The notes below the pieces were generated by a model that worked only from the letters and a program-made list of their open reading frames with translations, was not told where the DNA came from and did not search any database. From Rhodospirillales bacterium 24-66-33 (GTDB lineage: Bacteria > Pseudomonadota > Alphaproteobacteria > Reyranellales > Reyranellaceae), in the NCBI GenBank assembly GCA_002281855.1, contig NCHQ01000011.1, forward strand, positions 83,824-147,823: a stretch of DNA of 64,000 nucleotides. Direction: 5' to 3'. Numbering within the stretch: the first letter of the stretch is position 1; each line of letters starts with the position of its first letter. The position numbers and the translations under genes are program-made. Positions 15,110-24,255 of the stretch are shown here, in pieces.

Positions 15110-17611
15110 TCAGTCTCCGCCCGAGGAGCCCACCGCCTGGGCCGCCGGCACATGCGAGAAATAGGCGCGCGTGATCGCCTCGGAGAGCTTGTCGAGTTGC
15201 TGTTCCATGTCGGACGCGACGTCGCGCAGCATGGCCAGCGCCAGCCCCTCGTGGCGCCACGCCTGCTCGTCGCCACCGAACTGGCGCACCACGGCTTCCA
15301 GGTCCGCTTCCAGCGAGTCCGGCGGCGCGGCGACCCGGACCCCCGAGGCGCGGGCGAGATAGTCGAGATGGCCTTTGATGGTGCGAAGCTGGAACACCAG
15401 TCCGCGTGGATTGGCATCGTCGAGGATGACGAGGTCGAGCACGGGAGCGGGCTGGAGCTGGCCGAGATAGCGCGTGCGGTAGGTGATGGTGCTGTCGCAC
15501 AGTTCGAGCGCCAGGCGCATCGCGGCGTCCCAGTCGATCGGCGAGAGGGTGAAGGGGCCGAGCGCCCCGGTCAGCACGTGCAGCGCGCGTTCGATGCGGC
15601 GGCCAAGATCGAGGAACCGCCAGCCGGTGCCGCGCGTCATGTTTTCCTGCGCCAGGCCCGACAGTGTCGCGACGAAGCGCACGATCTCGTCCAGGGCGGC
15701 GAGCAGCGGGTCGAGATTGCCGCGCGCCGCCAACAGGCGCTTGCGCACCTCGACCATCTCCGGGCCGGCGGCCGTCGTCATGTCGACCGAGAAGCGATCG
15801 CGCATGGTGGCGGTGAGCCGCTGGATGCCGTCCAGCACGGTGGCGAGGCCGCGATCGTCGGCGGCGACGGCCGCCAGGCCCTGCTGGAACAGGGCGCTCT
15901 CGGGCGGAGCCAGGGCCGACGTGTGATCCATCAGGTTTGCCGCGTCGAGCAACCGGCCGAGCAACCTGAGCTCGACGGCGTCGCGCGGGCCGACGGCGCC
16001 CTGCGCCACGCGTGCCGCCGTCGTGCGCAGGAGGCGCGCATCGTTGTCGAGGCGCTCGATGTAGCGGCCGAGCCAGAAGAGATTGTCGGCGACCCTGCTC
16101 TGCAGGTCGGCGGTGCTGCGTTCGACAGCGAGCTGATGAAAGCGCCGGGTCGTCGGCAGCTGAACGTCGGCTGCGTCCTCGGCCAGCACCCATACGTCCT
16201 TCAGGGTCCCGTGCAGGCGATTCAACGAGCGCAATGCCGTGTCGCCGTCCGGCTCGCGGGCGATGCCGCCCGGCAGGACATGATAGGTGTCGTGGTCGGC
16301 GACGACGAAAGCGCGCAGCACGACGGCGGACGGCACCAGCGACTGCCCGTCCCACTTCGGCGTGAGCGACGGCGTCATGGGATACTGGGCGACGAACTGC
16401 CCGGGCTGGGCGCGGATGCGGTCGACCAGCGCCGCGCGCTCGGCCGGTTCCAGCATGCCCACGACGATGGGTTCGCGATCCTGGCCGAGACACGGACGCA
16501 CGATCATGAGGTCGAGATTGGCCAGGGCAAAGGCGAGCGCAGCCGGCTCGCCCAGCCACCAGACGTCGAGCGACGGCATCCGCAGCTTCTCGCCCAGCAG
16601 GTGTTCGCTCAGCCGCTCCAGAAACGGCATGAGGGCCGGAGTCTCGACCACCCCCGATCCCAGTGCATTGGCCAGCGAGATATTGCCGTTGCGCGTGGCT
16701 TCCACCAGGCCGGTGACGCCAAGCGCTGAATCGGCACGCATTTCCAGGGGGTCGGTGAAGGCGCTGTCGAGGCGACGCAGCAGCACGTGCACGGGCCGCA
16801 GCCCGGCCAGCGTCTTGATCGAGACCTGGCCGTCGCGCGCGACCATGTCGCCGCCCTCGACCAGAGGGACACCGAGCACGCGCGACAGATAGACATGCTC
16901 GAAATAGGTGGCCGACAACGAGCCCGGCGTCAGAACCGCCATGTTGGGCTGCGACACGGCGGCCGGCGCCATCGAGCGCAGCGATTCGTGCCAGCGATCG
17001 ACGAAGGGCCGCAGATGGCGGACGGGAATGGAACGAAAGGCCTCGGGCAGGCTACGTGCCAGCACGCGCCGCATTTCGAGAGCGTAACCCACGCCCGCCG
17101 GCAGCTCGGTATGGTCGGCCAGGACGTGCCAGCGGCCGCTGCTCAGCCGCACCAGGTCGACCGCATAGTTGCCGAGGAATCGCCTTGGCGCGGCACCGTC
17201 AGTGACCCGGGCAGGCCGCAGGAAATGCCGGTTGGCGTGAATCAGCATCGGCGGCAGCAGCTGCTCTTTCAGCAGAGCCTGCGGGCCGTAGACATCGGCC
17301 AGCACGCGGTCGAGCAGCTTGGCGCGCTGGATCAGGCCGGCTTCGATGCCCGCCCATTCGTCGGGCGCGATGACCAGCGGCAGCGGATCGAAGGTCCAGC
17401 GGGCTGCACCGCGATCGTCCAGAAGGTTGACGGTGGCGCCCGATTCCTCGAGCTGCCGGCGCGCGCTCTCGACCCGCTCGCCGAGCCCATTGGGCAGCGA
17501 GCGGATGACGCTCAGGATGCCTTGCCAGTGATAGCGGATCGACTTCTGGCCGGTGACCAGTTCGTCGTACGCGCTCGCCGGCGAGGAAGAGAGGCCGCGC
17601 AAGGACTCCAT
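15110..17611 (-). CDS. Circularly permuted ATP-grasp and alpha-E domain fusion protein
   Basis: An 833-residue fusion. The first roughly 480 residues form a circularly permuted type-2 ATP-grasp domain (segments RFLGNYAVDLVRL, TPGSLSATYFEHVYLSR, EGGDMVARDGQV), predicted to be an amide-bond-forming ligase. From about residue 500 (VADNLFWLGRYIERLDNDARLLR) it is an all-helical alpha-E domain of unknown function. In many genomes these two parts are separate adjacent genes, so the fusion supports their acting together. Neighbours on both sides are transglutaminase-like proteins. The cassette is thought to modify a peptide or small-molecule amine, but no substrate is established. Confidence 0.87.
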   Translation of the reverse strand: MESLRGLSSSPASAYDELVTGQKSIRYHWQGILSVIRSLPNGLGERVESARRQLEESGATVNLLDDRGAARWTFDPLPLVIAPDEWAGIEAGLIQRAKLLDRVLADVYGPQALLKEQLLPPMLIHANRHFLRPARVTDGAAPRRFLGNYAVDLVRLSSGRWHVLADHTELPAGVGYALEMRRVLARSLPEAFRSIPVRHLRPFVDRWHESLRSMAPAAVSQPNMAVLTPGSLSATYFEHVYLSRVLGVPLVEGGDMVARDGQVSIKTLAGLRPVHVLLRRLDSAFTDPLEMRADSALGVTGLVEATRNGNISLANALGSGVVETPALMPFLERLSEHLLGEKLRMPSLDVWWLGEPAALAFALANLDLMIVRPCLGQDREPIVVGMLEPAERAALVDRIRAQPGQFVAQYPMTPSLTPKWDGQSLVPSAVVLRAFVVADHDTYHVLPGGIAREPDGDTALRSLNRLHGTLKDVWVLAEDAADVQLPTTRRFHQLAVERSTADLQSRVADNLFWLGRYIERLDNDARLLRTTAARVAQGAVGPRDAVELRLLGRLLDAANLMDHTSALAPPESALFQQGLAAVAADDRGLATVLDGIQRLTATMRDRFSVDMTTAAGPEMVEVRKRLLAARGNLDPLLAALDEIVRFVATLSGLAQENMTRGTGWRFLDLGRRIERALHVLTGALGPFTLSPIDWDAAMRLALELCDSTITYRTRYLGQLQPAPVLDLVILDDANPRGLVFQLRTIKGHLDYLARASGVRVAAPPDSLEADLEAVVRQFGGDEQAWRHEGLALAMLRDVASDMEQQLDKLSEAITRAYFSHVPAAQAVGSSGGD

Positions 17612-17666
17612 GGGCCCGGAAAACAGAAGTGAAAACGAACGGTTGGACTGCCTGTGAGGCGGGCGA

Positions 17667-20600
17667 CTATAGGCTCTGGGCCCGCCGCAGGTCGAGCGTC
17701 AGCGGATGCTCGGGATTGTCGAGCGGCCGCGGTTCCGGCGAGGGTCCGCCGGTATGTCCGATGGCGAAGAAGCGGGCCCGGCGGCGCGCTTCGGCCTCGT
17801 TGGCATTGACAGGCACGCGATCGTAGCTGCGGCCGCCCGGATGGGCCACGTGATAGGTGCAGCCGCCGATCGAGCGTCCGCTCCACGTATCGTGGATGTC
17901 GAAGGTGAGGGGCGCATGCACGCCGATGGTCGGGTGCAGCGAGTTCGCCGCCGCCCACGCGCGATAACGCACGCCCGCGACGTACTCACCGGCCGTGCCG
18001 GTGGCGCGCAGCGGCAGTTTCCAGCCGTTGCAGGCGATGACATGGCGCTGGTCGTTGAGACCGGCGACCTTGACCTGCAGCCGTTCGACCGTGGAATCGA
18101 CGTAGCGCACCGTGCCGCCGCCACCCGGCTCCTCGCCCAGCACGTGCCACGGTTCCAGTGCGTGGCGAAGCTCGAGTTCGAGCCCCCGCTGCGCCACTTC
18201 GCCAAGTCTTGGGAAGCGGAACTCAAAATGCGGCGCGAACCACTCCGGTGAGAAGGCGTAACCAGCCTCGCCGAGGTCGGACAGCACGTCGTTGAAGTCC
18301 TGCCAAACGAAATGCGGCAGCATGAAATCGTCGTGCAGGCGCGTGCCCCAGCGGCTGAGCGGCCGCTCGTAGGGGTGCTCCCAGAACCTGGCGACAAGGC
18401 CGCGCAGCAGCGCCTGCTGCGCCACGCTCATCTGCCAGTGCGGCGGCATCTCGAAGGCGCGCAGTTCCAGCAGCCCGCGGCGTCCGGCGGCGACGTCCGG
18501 CGTGAACAGTTTGTCGATGCAGAATTCGGTACGATGGGCATTGCCGGTCGCGTCGACCAGCAGGTTGCGGAACACGCGATCGACCAGCCAGGGCGGCGTC
18601 TGCCGTCCGGGCGCGATCTGGCGGAAGGCGATCTCGAGTTCATGCAGCGCATCGTTGCGCGCTTCGTCGACGCGCGGATGCTGACTGGTCGGACCGATGA
18701 ACAGGCCGGAGAAGAGATACGAGAGCGACGGATGGTTGAGCCAGTAGCCCAGCAGGCTCTTCAGCAGGTCGGGGCGTCGCAGGATCGGCGAATCGGCGGC
18801 CGAGGGACCGCCCAGCACCACATGGTTGCCGCCGCCGGTGCCGGTGTGGCGGCCGTCGATCATGAACTTCTGCGCGCCGAGTCGGGTCGTGCGCGCTTCC
18901 TCGTAGACGATCCCGGTTCGTTCGACGATCTCGCTCCAGGTCGCGGAGGGATGGATGTTGACCTCGATCACCCCGGGATCGGGCGTGACGCTGAAGTGCA
19001 GGACCCGCGAATCGCCGGGCGGCGTGTAGCCCTCGATGAAGATCGGCTGGCCCTGTTCCTCGGCCGTGTCCTCGAGCGCCGTCACCAGGTCGAGATAATC
19101 CTCCATGCGCTCGGTCGGCGGCATGAAGACATGGAGATGACCGTCGCGCGGCTCGAAGGCCATCGCGGTGCGCACGATTCCGGCGGCTGAGGCGCCGACC
19201 GCGGGCCCGAGGCCGGCGTTCGGCGCCAGCGCGCGCCGCCACGCCTCTCGGCGCGCTTCGGCATCGTCGGCTGTATCGCCCGCAAGTTCCGGTTCCTGGC
19301 GGCGCAGCACCGGCGCGCGCCGGAAGGCGTCGAGCGGCGGCAGGTCGGGGTGCGGCGCCATCGGGTCGGGCTGCACGATGACGTCGGTGTCGCCGGCGGC
19401 CGCCCAGGGCAGCGAATCGAGCGGCAGGCGGTAGCCGATCGGCGAATCGCCGGGGATCAGGTAGCACTTCTCGGAGCGCAGGAACCACGGACCGCTCTTC
19501 CAACGCGGCGCATGCCCATGTCCGGTGCCATGCCCGTTGCTGCGCCCGTTATGGTCGCGCCCATTGTGATCCCGAATTACGGGCAGCACGTAGCCGACCG
19601 AGCTTTCGAGGCCCTTCTCGAAGACGCGCGCGAGGCGCTCGCGCTCGAGCGGATCCTTCACCTTGGCTTCGTCGACGAGAACGTTGCTGGGCAGGCGCCG
19701 TTCGCGCCACAGGTAGTACCAGGTGTCCTCGTAGGCTGGGAAAAGATAGTCGGGATCGAGCTGCAGGCGTTGCGCGAAGGCGAGCGCGAACCGGTGCGCG
19801 GCCTCGACGGTCGCGCCGACCGGTTTGGACTCCAGCGCATAGAGCTGCGGATTGCGCCAGATCGGCTCGCCGTCCTTGCGCCAGTAGCAACCGAGGGCCC
19901 AACGCGGCAGCTGCTCGCCGGGATACCATTTGCCCTGACCGAAATGCAGCAGCGGTCCGGCCGCGAATCGGTGCGCGAGCTTGCGGAACAGTACGCCGGC
20001 CAGCCGCCGCTTCTCGGGGCCGAGCGCCAGCGTGTTCCATTCCGGTCCGTCCATGTCGTCGACCGACACGAAGGTCGGCTCGCCGCCCATGGTCAGGCGC
20101 ACGTCGTGCCTGCCGATGTCGCGCTCGATCGCCTCGCCGACCTTGAGCAGGGTGGCCCATTGCTCCTCGGTGTAGGGCTTGGTGGTGCGCGGCGTCTCGC
20201 GCACGCGCGCAACTGTCATCGCGTGTTCGAATTCGACCTGCGCCTTCTCGATCGCGCCTTCGATCGGGGCTGCGCTCGACGGCTCGGGCGTGCAGGCGAG
20301 CGGGATATGACCTTCGCCAGTCAGCAGGCCGGAGGTCGGATCGAGCCCGATCCAGCCGGCGCCCGGCAGATAGACCTCGCACCAGGCATGGAGGTCGGTA
20401 AAATCGTGTGTCGGTCCTTCCGGCCCTTCGAGAGGCTTCTCGTCGGCCACGAGCTGGATCAGGTAGCCCGAGGCGAACCGCGCGGCGAAGCCCAGGTGGC
20501 GCAGGATCATGACCAGCAGCCAGCCGGTGTCGCGGCACGATCCCTTGGCGCGGGCGAGCGTCTCCTCGCAGCTCTGCACGCCCGGCTCCATCCGGACGAT

Positions 20601-21074
20601 GTAGCCGATCTCGCTTTGCAGGCGCGCATTCAGCCCGACGATGAAATCGATGGTGCGCTGTTCCTTGCGGTCGACCGTGGCGAGCCAGGCCGACAATTTC
20701 GGCCCCAGCGGTTCCAGCTTGCGGAACGGCGCGATCTCCTCGGCCAGCGAGGCGTCGTAGGCGAAGGGCCATGTTTCGGCCGAGGGTTCGAGGAAGAAAT
20801 CGAACGGATTGATGACCGACATGTCGGCCACCAGGTCGACCGTGACCTCGAAAAGGTCGGTCTTCTCGGGAAAGACCAGCCGGGCAAGGTGATTTCCCTG
20901 CGGATCCTGCTGCCAGTTGATGAAGTGCTGGGCTGGGGTGACCTTCAGCGAATAGGAAATGACCGGGGTCCGGCTGTGGGGGGCCGGACGCAGACGCACG
21001 ATCTGCGGCCCCAGTTCGATGGCTCGGTCGTACCGATAGGTCGTCCGATGATGCAGCGCGACGTGGATGCTCAT
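17667..21074 (-). CDS. Large transglutaminase-like DUF2126 protein
   Basis: An 1135-residue protein with an N-terminal transglutaminase domain and a long C-terminal DUF2126 region. The catalytic triad is Cys180 (GSCRDTGWL), His229 (DLHAWCEVY) and Asp245 (GLDPTSGLL). The C-terminal part carries family landmarks such as VRLTMGGEPTFVSVDDMDG, TGTGGGNHVVLGG and LRAFEMPPHW. Glutamine-synthetase-like features have been proposed for this region. A short Gly/His-rich insert (DHNGRDHNGRSNGHGTGHGH) lies near residue 510 and looks like a low-complexity linker. It is the first gene of the three-gene cassette on the minus strand, 55 bases ahead of the ATP-grasp/alpha-E gene. Confidence 0.88.
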   Translation of the reverse strand: MSIHVALHHRTTYRYDRAIELGPQIVRLRPAPHSRTPVISYSLKVTPAQHFINWQQDPQGNHLARLVFPEKTDLFEVTVDLVADMSVINPFDFFLEPSAETWPFAYDASLAEEIAPFRKLEPLGPKLSAWLATVDRKEQRTIDFIVGLNARLQSEIGYIVRMEPGVQSCEETLARAKGSCRDTGWLLVMILRHLGFAARFASGYLIQLVADEKPLEGPEGPTHDFTDLHAWCEVYLPGAGWIGLDPTSGLLTGEGHIPLACTPEPSSAAPIEGAIEKAQVEFEHAMTVARVRETPRTTKPYTEEQWATLLKVGEAIERDIGRHDVRLTMGGEPTFVSVDDMDGPEWNTLALGPEKRRLAGVLFRKLAHRFAAGPLLHFGQGKWYPGEQLPRWALGCYWRKDGEPIWRNPQLYALESKPVGATVEAAHRFALAFAQRLQLDPDYLFPAYEDTWYYLWRERRLPSNVLVDEAKVKDPLERERLARVFEKGLESSVGYVLPVIRDHNGRDHNGRSNGHGTGHGHAPRWKSGPWFLRSEKCYLIPGDSPIGYRLPLDSLPWAAAGDTDVIVQPDPMAPHPDLPPLDAFRRAPVLRRQEPELAGDTADDAEARREAWRRALAPNAGLGPAVGASAAGIVRTAMAFEPRDGHLHVFMPPTERMEDYLDLVTALEDTAEEQGQPIFIEGYTPPGDSRVLHFSVTPDPGVIEVNIHPSATWSEIVERTGIVYEEARTTRLGAQKFMIDGRHTGTGGGNHVVLGGPSAADSPILRRPDLLKSLLGYWLNHPSLSYLFSGLFIGPTSQHPRVDEARNDALHELEIAFRQIAPGRQTPPWLVDRVFRNLLVDATGNAHRTEFCIDKLFTPDVAAGRRGLLELRAFEMPPHWQMSVAQQALLRGLVARFWEHPYERPLSRWGTRLHDDFMLPHFVWQDFNDVLSDLGEAGYAFSPEWFAPHFEFRFPRLGEVAQRGLELELRHALEPWHVLGEEPGGGGTVRYVDSTVERLQVKVAGLNDQRHVIACNGWKLPLRATGTAGEYVAGVRYRAWAAANSLHPTIGVHAPLTFDIHDTWSGRSIGGCTYHVAHPGGRSYDRVPVNANEAEARRRARFFAIGHTGGPSPEPRPLDNPEHPLTLDLRRAQSL

Positions 21075-21103
21075 GACGGCCTGCTGTTTCGCTCCGAAGA
21101 CAG

Positions 21104-21140
21104 ACTAAGCAAGTGACATGCCACTAAGCAAGGAAGTGGC
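21104..21140. promoter_or_regulatory. Direct repeat ACTAAGCAAG x2 in a divergent promoter
   Basis: Two identical copies of ACTAAGCAAG start at 21104 and 21123, 19 bases apart or roughly two DNA turns, in the 108-base gap between the DUF2126 gene (minus) and the SDR gene (plus). The second copy also sits inside a small inverted repeat, GCCACT (21120-21125) and AGTGGC (21135-21140). Same-face direct repeats in a divergent promoter are typical of regulator binding sites. The protein that would bind is unknown. Confidence 0.5.
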
Positions 21141-21182
21141 GCTATGCTTCTGTCATGATCCTTTTTTGACCGGGCGCTCATC

Positions 21183-21926
21183 ATGACCAACTACTTCGAT
21201 CTCACGGGCAAGGTTGCCCTCGTCACCGGCGGCAGCCGCGGGCTGGGCTACCAGATGGTGAAAGCCTTCGCCGAGCACGGTGCCGACGTCTTCATCACCA
21301 GCCGCAAGCTGGAGACCTGCGACAAGGTCGCGGCCGAGGTGCGGGCGATGGGCCGCAAGGCGGCAACCTGTGCCTGCAACGTCGCCAACTGGCAGGAACT
21401 CGACGGCATGGTCGAGGCTGCCTACGCGGCCTTCGGCAAGGTCGACATCCTGGTCAACAATGCCGGCTCCTCGCCGCTCGCCCCCTCGTCGCTGGAAACC
21501 TCCGAGCAGCTCTTCGACCGTATCGTGTCGCTGAACTTCAAGGCACCGTTCCGCCTGATGTCGCTGGTCGGCAGCCGCATGGCGGCGGGCGAGGGCGGTT
21601 CGATCATCAACGTTTCGAGCGCCGGGGCGCTGCGTCCGCGGCCGCAGATCGCGCCTTACGCCGGCGCCAAGGCCGCGCTCAACGCGCTCACCGAGGCCTT
21701 CGCCTTCGAATACGGGCCGAAGGTGAGGGTGAACACCATCTCGCCGGGCCGCTTCCTGACCGACGTGTCCAAGGCCTGGCCGGAGGAGCACAAGGCCAAT
21801 CCGACGGCGGCGCTGAAGCGCAGCGGCCAGCCCGAGGAAATCGTGACGGCCGCGCTCTATCTCGCGTCGAGCAAGTCGAGTTTCACCACCGGATCGCTGG
21901 TCCGGGTCGATGGAGGAATCGCATGA
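21183..21926 (+). CDS. SDR family NAD(P)-dependent oxidoreductase
   Basis: A 247-residue classical short-chain dehydrogenase. The cofactor motif TGGSRGLG spans residues 15-22, the NNAG motif is at 92-95, and the catalytic set is Ser145/Ser146 with Tyr159-x-x-x-Lys163 (PYAGAKAAL). The C-terminus ends in the usual DGG region. The stop overlaps the start of a zinc alcohol dehydrogenase (ATGA, 21923-21926), so the two probably act in one pathway, oxidising or reducing consecutive hydroxyl/carbonyl groups. The substrate cannot be inferred. Confidence 0.88.
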   Translation: MTNYFDLTGKVALVTGGSRGLGYQMVKAFAEHGADVFITSRKLETCDKVAAEVRAMGRKAATCACNVANWQELDGMVEAAYAAFGKVDILVNNAGSSPLAPSSLETSEQLFDRIVSLNFKAPFRLMSLVGSRMAAGEGGSIINVSSAGALRPRPQIAPYAGAKAALNALTEAFAFEYGPKVRVNTISPGRFLTDVSKAWPEEHKANPTAALKRSGQPEEIVTAALYLASSKSSFTTGSLVRVDGGIA

Positions 21927-23053
21927 AGATGAAAGCCGGCGTTCTCACGGTCTGCGGCGCGCCCCGCCCCTTCGCCAAGTCCAAGCCCATACAGGTCGTC
22001 GAAGTCGATCTCGATCCGCCGGGCGAGGGCGAAGTTCTGGTCAAGGTGGGCGGCGGCGGCCTCTGCCATTCCGACCTGTCGCTGATCAACGGTGACAGGC
22101 CGCGCCCCGTGCCGATCGTGCTGGGTCATGAAGGCTCGGGCGAGATCGTCGAGGTGGGCGCCGGCGTGCACGACGTGAAGGTCGGCGACCATGTCTGCTT
22201 CACCTTCAACGTGAGCTGCGGCCGCTGCCGGCGCTGCCTCGAGGGCCGTCCCTATATCTGCGAGCGCTCGATCAGTCCGCGCGCCGCGGGCCAGCTGCTC
22301 TCGGGGCATCATCGCCTGCACATAGACGGCAAGCCGGTGAACCATCATTCGGGTGTTTCCTGCTACGCCGAATATGCCGTGGTCGATCGCGGCTCGATCG
22401 TGGTCATCGACCGCAGCCTGCCGCTCGACGTGGCCGCTTTGTTCGGGTGCGCCGTCGTCACGGGCGTGGGCGCGGTCGTGAACACTGGCAAGATCGAGCC
22501 CGGCAGCTCGGTGGCCATCGTCGGGCTGGGCGGCGTGGGTTTGAGCGGTCTGATGGGCGCGGTGCTGGCGGGTGCGGGCCGCATCGTGGCCATCGACCTC
22601 TCCGACGAGAAGCTCGGCCTCGCGCGCCAGCTCGGCGCGACGGACACCGTCAATGCCAAGGACGTGGATCACGTGCAGCAGGTGCGCGATCTGACCAATG
22701 GCGGCGTCGACTATGCCTTCGATCTCGCCGGCACCATCAAGGCGATGGAGACGGCCTATCTCGTCACGCGCTGGGGCGGCACGACGGTGACCGCCGGCCT
22801 CTCGCCGATCGCCGCCGACTTCTCGTTCAGGCAGAGCGGCCTCGTCAGCGAGGAGAAAACCATCAAGGGCTCGTACATGGGAAGCTGCGTGCCGGTGCGC
22901 GACATCCCGCGCTTCATCGCGCTCTACCAGCAGGGCAAGCTGCCGGTCGATCGCATGGTCAGCCAGCGCATCGGCTTCGACCAGCTCAACGAAGGCTTCG
23001 ACCGCCTGCAGGATGTCGCCACGGTCCGGCAGGTGCTGATGCCGAACGGCTAG
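21923..23053 (+). CDS. Zinc-dependent alcohol dehydrogenase (MDR family)
   Basis: A 376-residue medium-chain dehydrogenase. Catalytic zinc ligands are seen at Cys48 (GLCHSD) and His69-Glu70 (GHEG), and the structural zinc lobe has Cys99, Cys102, Cys105 and Cys113. The NAD-binding motif GLGGVGLSG lies near residue 200. It resembles class III/aryl-alcohol type dehydrogenases. It overlaps the SDR gene by 4 bases. The product presumably oxidises an alcohol with NAD+; the physiological substrate is unknown. Confidence 0.88.
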   Translation: MKMKAGVLTVCGAPRPFAKSKPIQVVEVDLDPPGEGEVLVKVGGGGLCHSDLSLINGDRPRPVPIVLGHEGSGEIVEVGAGVHDVKVGDHVCFTFNVSCGRCRRCLEGRPYICERSISPRAAGQLLSGHHRLHIDGKPVNHHSGVSCYAEYAVVDRGSIVVIDRSLPLDVAALFGCAVVTGVGAVVNTGKIEPGSSVAIVGLGGVGLSGLMGAVLAGAGRIVAIDLSDEKLGLARQLGATDTVNAKDVDHVQQVRDLTNGGVDYAFDLAGTIKAMETAYLVTRWGGTTVTAGLSPIAADFSFRQSGLVSEEKTIKGSYMGSCVPVRDIPRFIALYQQGKLPVDRMVSQRIGFDQLNEGFDRLQDVATVRQVLMPNG

Positions 23054-23096
23054 GCAACGAGTTGGGGGAGCGACGACCAAGTGCTATGGTAGCGCC

Positions 23097-23399
23097 ATGG
23101 CCTCGTTCGTCCCTCCGCCGCTGGACAAGCTCGATGCCCTGTGCCGACGCTGGAAGATCCGCAAGCTGACACTGTTCGGGTCCCAGGCGCGAGGAGATGC
23201 AGGGCCAGACAGCGACGTTGACCTGCTGGTCGAGTATGCGCCCGAAGCCGAGTGGAGCCTCTTTGACATCGCCAGATTGCGCGACGAAATGGCTGATTTG
23301 TTTGGGCGGCCGGTCGATCTGATCCGCGAGGCCAACGTGACGAATCCCTATCGTCTTGCATCGATTCGCCGGCACAAGAAGCTTCTCTATGCCGCCTGA
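23097..23399 (+). CDS. mntA: MntA-type nucleotidyltransferase antitoxin
   Basis: A 100-residue minimal nucleotidyltransferase with the signature G28-S29-x10-D40-x-D42 (FGSQARGD then SDVDL). In characterised MntA/HepT modules this protein transfers AMP to a tyrosine of the HepT RNase and so silences it. Its last 11 bases overlap the start of the HepT-like gene, the typical arrangement of such pairs. The protein is compact, with no extra domains. The type assignment follows from the paired motifs in the two genes. Confidence 0.85.
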   Translation: MASFVPPPLDKLDALCRRWKIRKLTLFGSQARGDAGPDSDVDLLVEYAPEAEWSLFDIARLRDEMADLFGRPVDLIREANVTNPYRLASIRRHKKLLYAA

Positions 23400-23745
23400 A
23401 AAGGACGAGCGAGCCGCTCTGGTCGATATGCTGGAGTTTGTTCACGAGATCCGCTCCTTCGTGCAGGGTCGTTCCCGGCAGGACCTCGACACCGATCGGG
23501 CGCTGCTGCGTGCGCTGGAGCGGATGCTGGAACTGGTCGGTGAATGTGCCCGTCGAGTCTCCGAGGGCACGCGCCGTGCTTATCCCTCGATCCCATGGAG
23601 GGCCATGATCGGGATGCGCAACATCATCGCTCACGAGTATGGCCGCGTTGACCTGGATCTGGTCTGGCGGACAGCACAGAGGGAGATGCCGCCAGTCGCC
23701 GAGGCATTGGAACTCGTCGTGGCTTCTCTGACCCCGCCCCAGTAA
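23389..23745 (+). CDS. hepT: HepT-like ribonuclease toxin
   Basis: A 118-residue all-helical HEPN protein. The RX4HXY motif is intact: Arg77, His82 and Tyr84 in MRNIIAHEYGRVD. Arg and His are the RNase active site in HepT proteins, and the tyrosine is the residue AMPylated by MntA. The start ATG at 23389 is chosen because it overlaps the end of mntA and gives a normal HepT length. An upstream in-frame start at 23356 would add an arginine-rich stretch antisense to nothing conserved. The pair likely acts in plasmid/phage stress or is a genomic remnant of mobile DNA. Confidence 0.85.
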   Translation: MPPEKDERAALVDMLEFVHEIRSFVQGRSRQDLDTDRALLRALERMLELVGECARRVSEGTRRAYPSIPWRAMIGMRNIIAHEYGRVDLDLVWRTAQREMPPVAEALELVVASLTPPQ

Positions 23746-23766
23746 GCCAAGGCTGGAACGCCGACC

Positions 23767-24255
23767 ATGGCCATCGTCATCGCCATAGAAACGCCGCTAC
23801 AGGACGAAGTCCGAACGCTCGTTGCCGAGCTGAACGCCGTCCTGCTGGAGCTGACGCCACCCGAGCACTGCCATCATTTGACCGTCGAGCAGATGGCCGA
23901 TGAAGACACCACTGTCTTCATCGCACGAGAGGGCGGCGTGGCGGTGGCCTGCGGGGCGCTGAAGCGCCACGGCGACGGCATCGGTGAGGTGAAGCGCATG
24001 TACACGCGCCCGAGCCATCGCGGCCGAAGGATTGGTGAGCAGATCGTGGGGCGCATCGAGGCGATGGCGTGCGCCGAGGGGCTGAAGCGTCTCGTGCTGG
24101 AGACCGGTGATCGTCACCACGCGGCCTGGAAAGTTTACGAACGTTGCGGCTTCAAACGCTGCGGCCCGGTTCTCGATTACGCCGACGTCAAGTGGTCGGT
24201 GTTCTACGACAAGCCGCTCTTCGACGGATCGGCTTCCTCGGCGGCCGGCGCATAG
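23767..24255 (+). CDS. GNAT family N-acetyltransferase
   Basis: A 162-residue GNAT protein. The central strand GEVKRMYTRPSHRGRRIGEQIV contains the acetyl-CoA pyrophosphate-binding loop R-G-R-R-I-G, and the C-terminal part has VYERCGFKRCGPVLDY and the common ending SVFYDKPL. It starts 21 bases after hepT and could be co-transcribed with it, but no functional link is known. Its last 52 bases overlap the 3' end of hslO on the opposite strand. The substrate, a small molecule or a protein amine, is unknown. Confidence 0.85.
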   Translation: MAIVIAIETPLQDEVRTLVAELNAVLLELTPPEHCHHLTVEQMADEDTTVFIAREGGVAVACGALKRHGDGIGEVKRMYTRPSHRGRRIGEQIVGRIEAMACAEGLKRLVLETGDRHHAAWKVYERCGFKRCGPVLDYADVKWSVFYDKPLFDGSASSAAGA

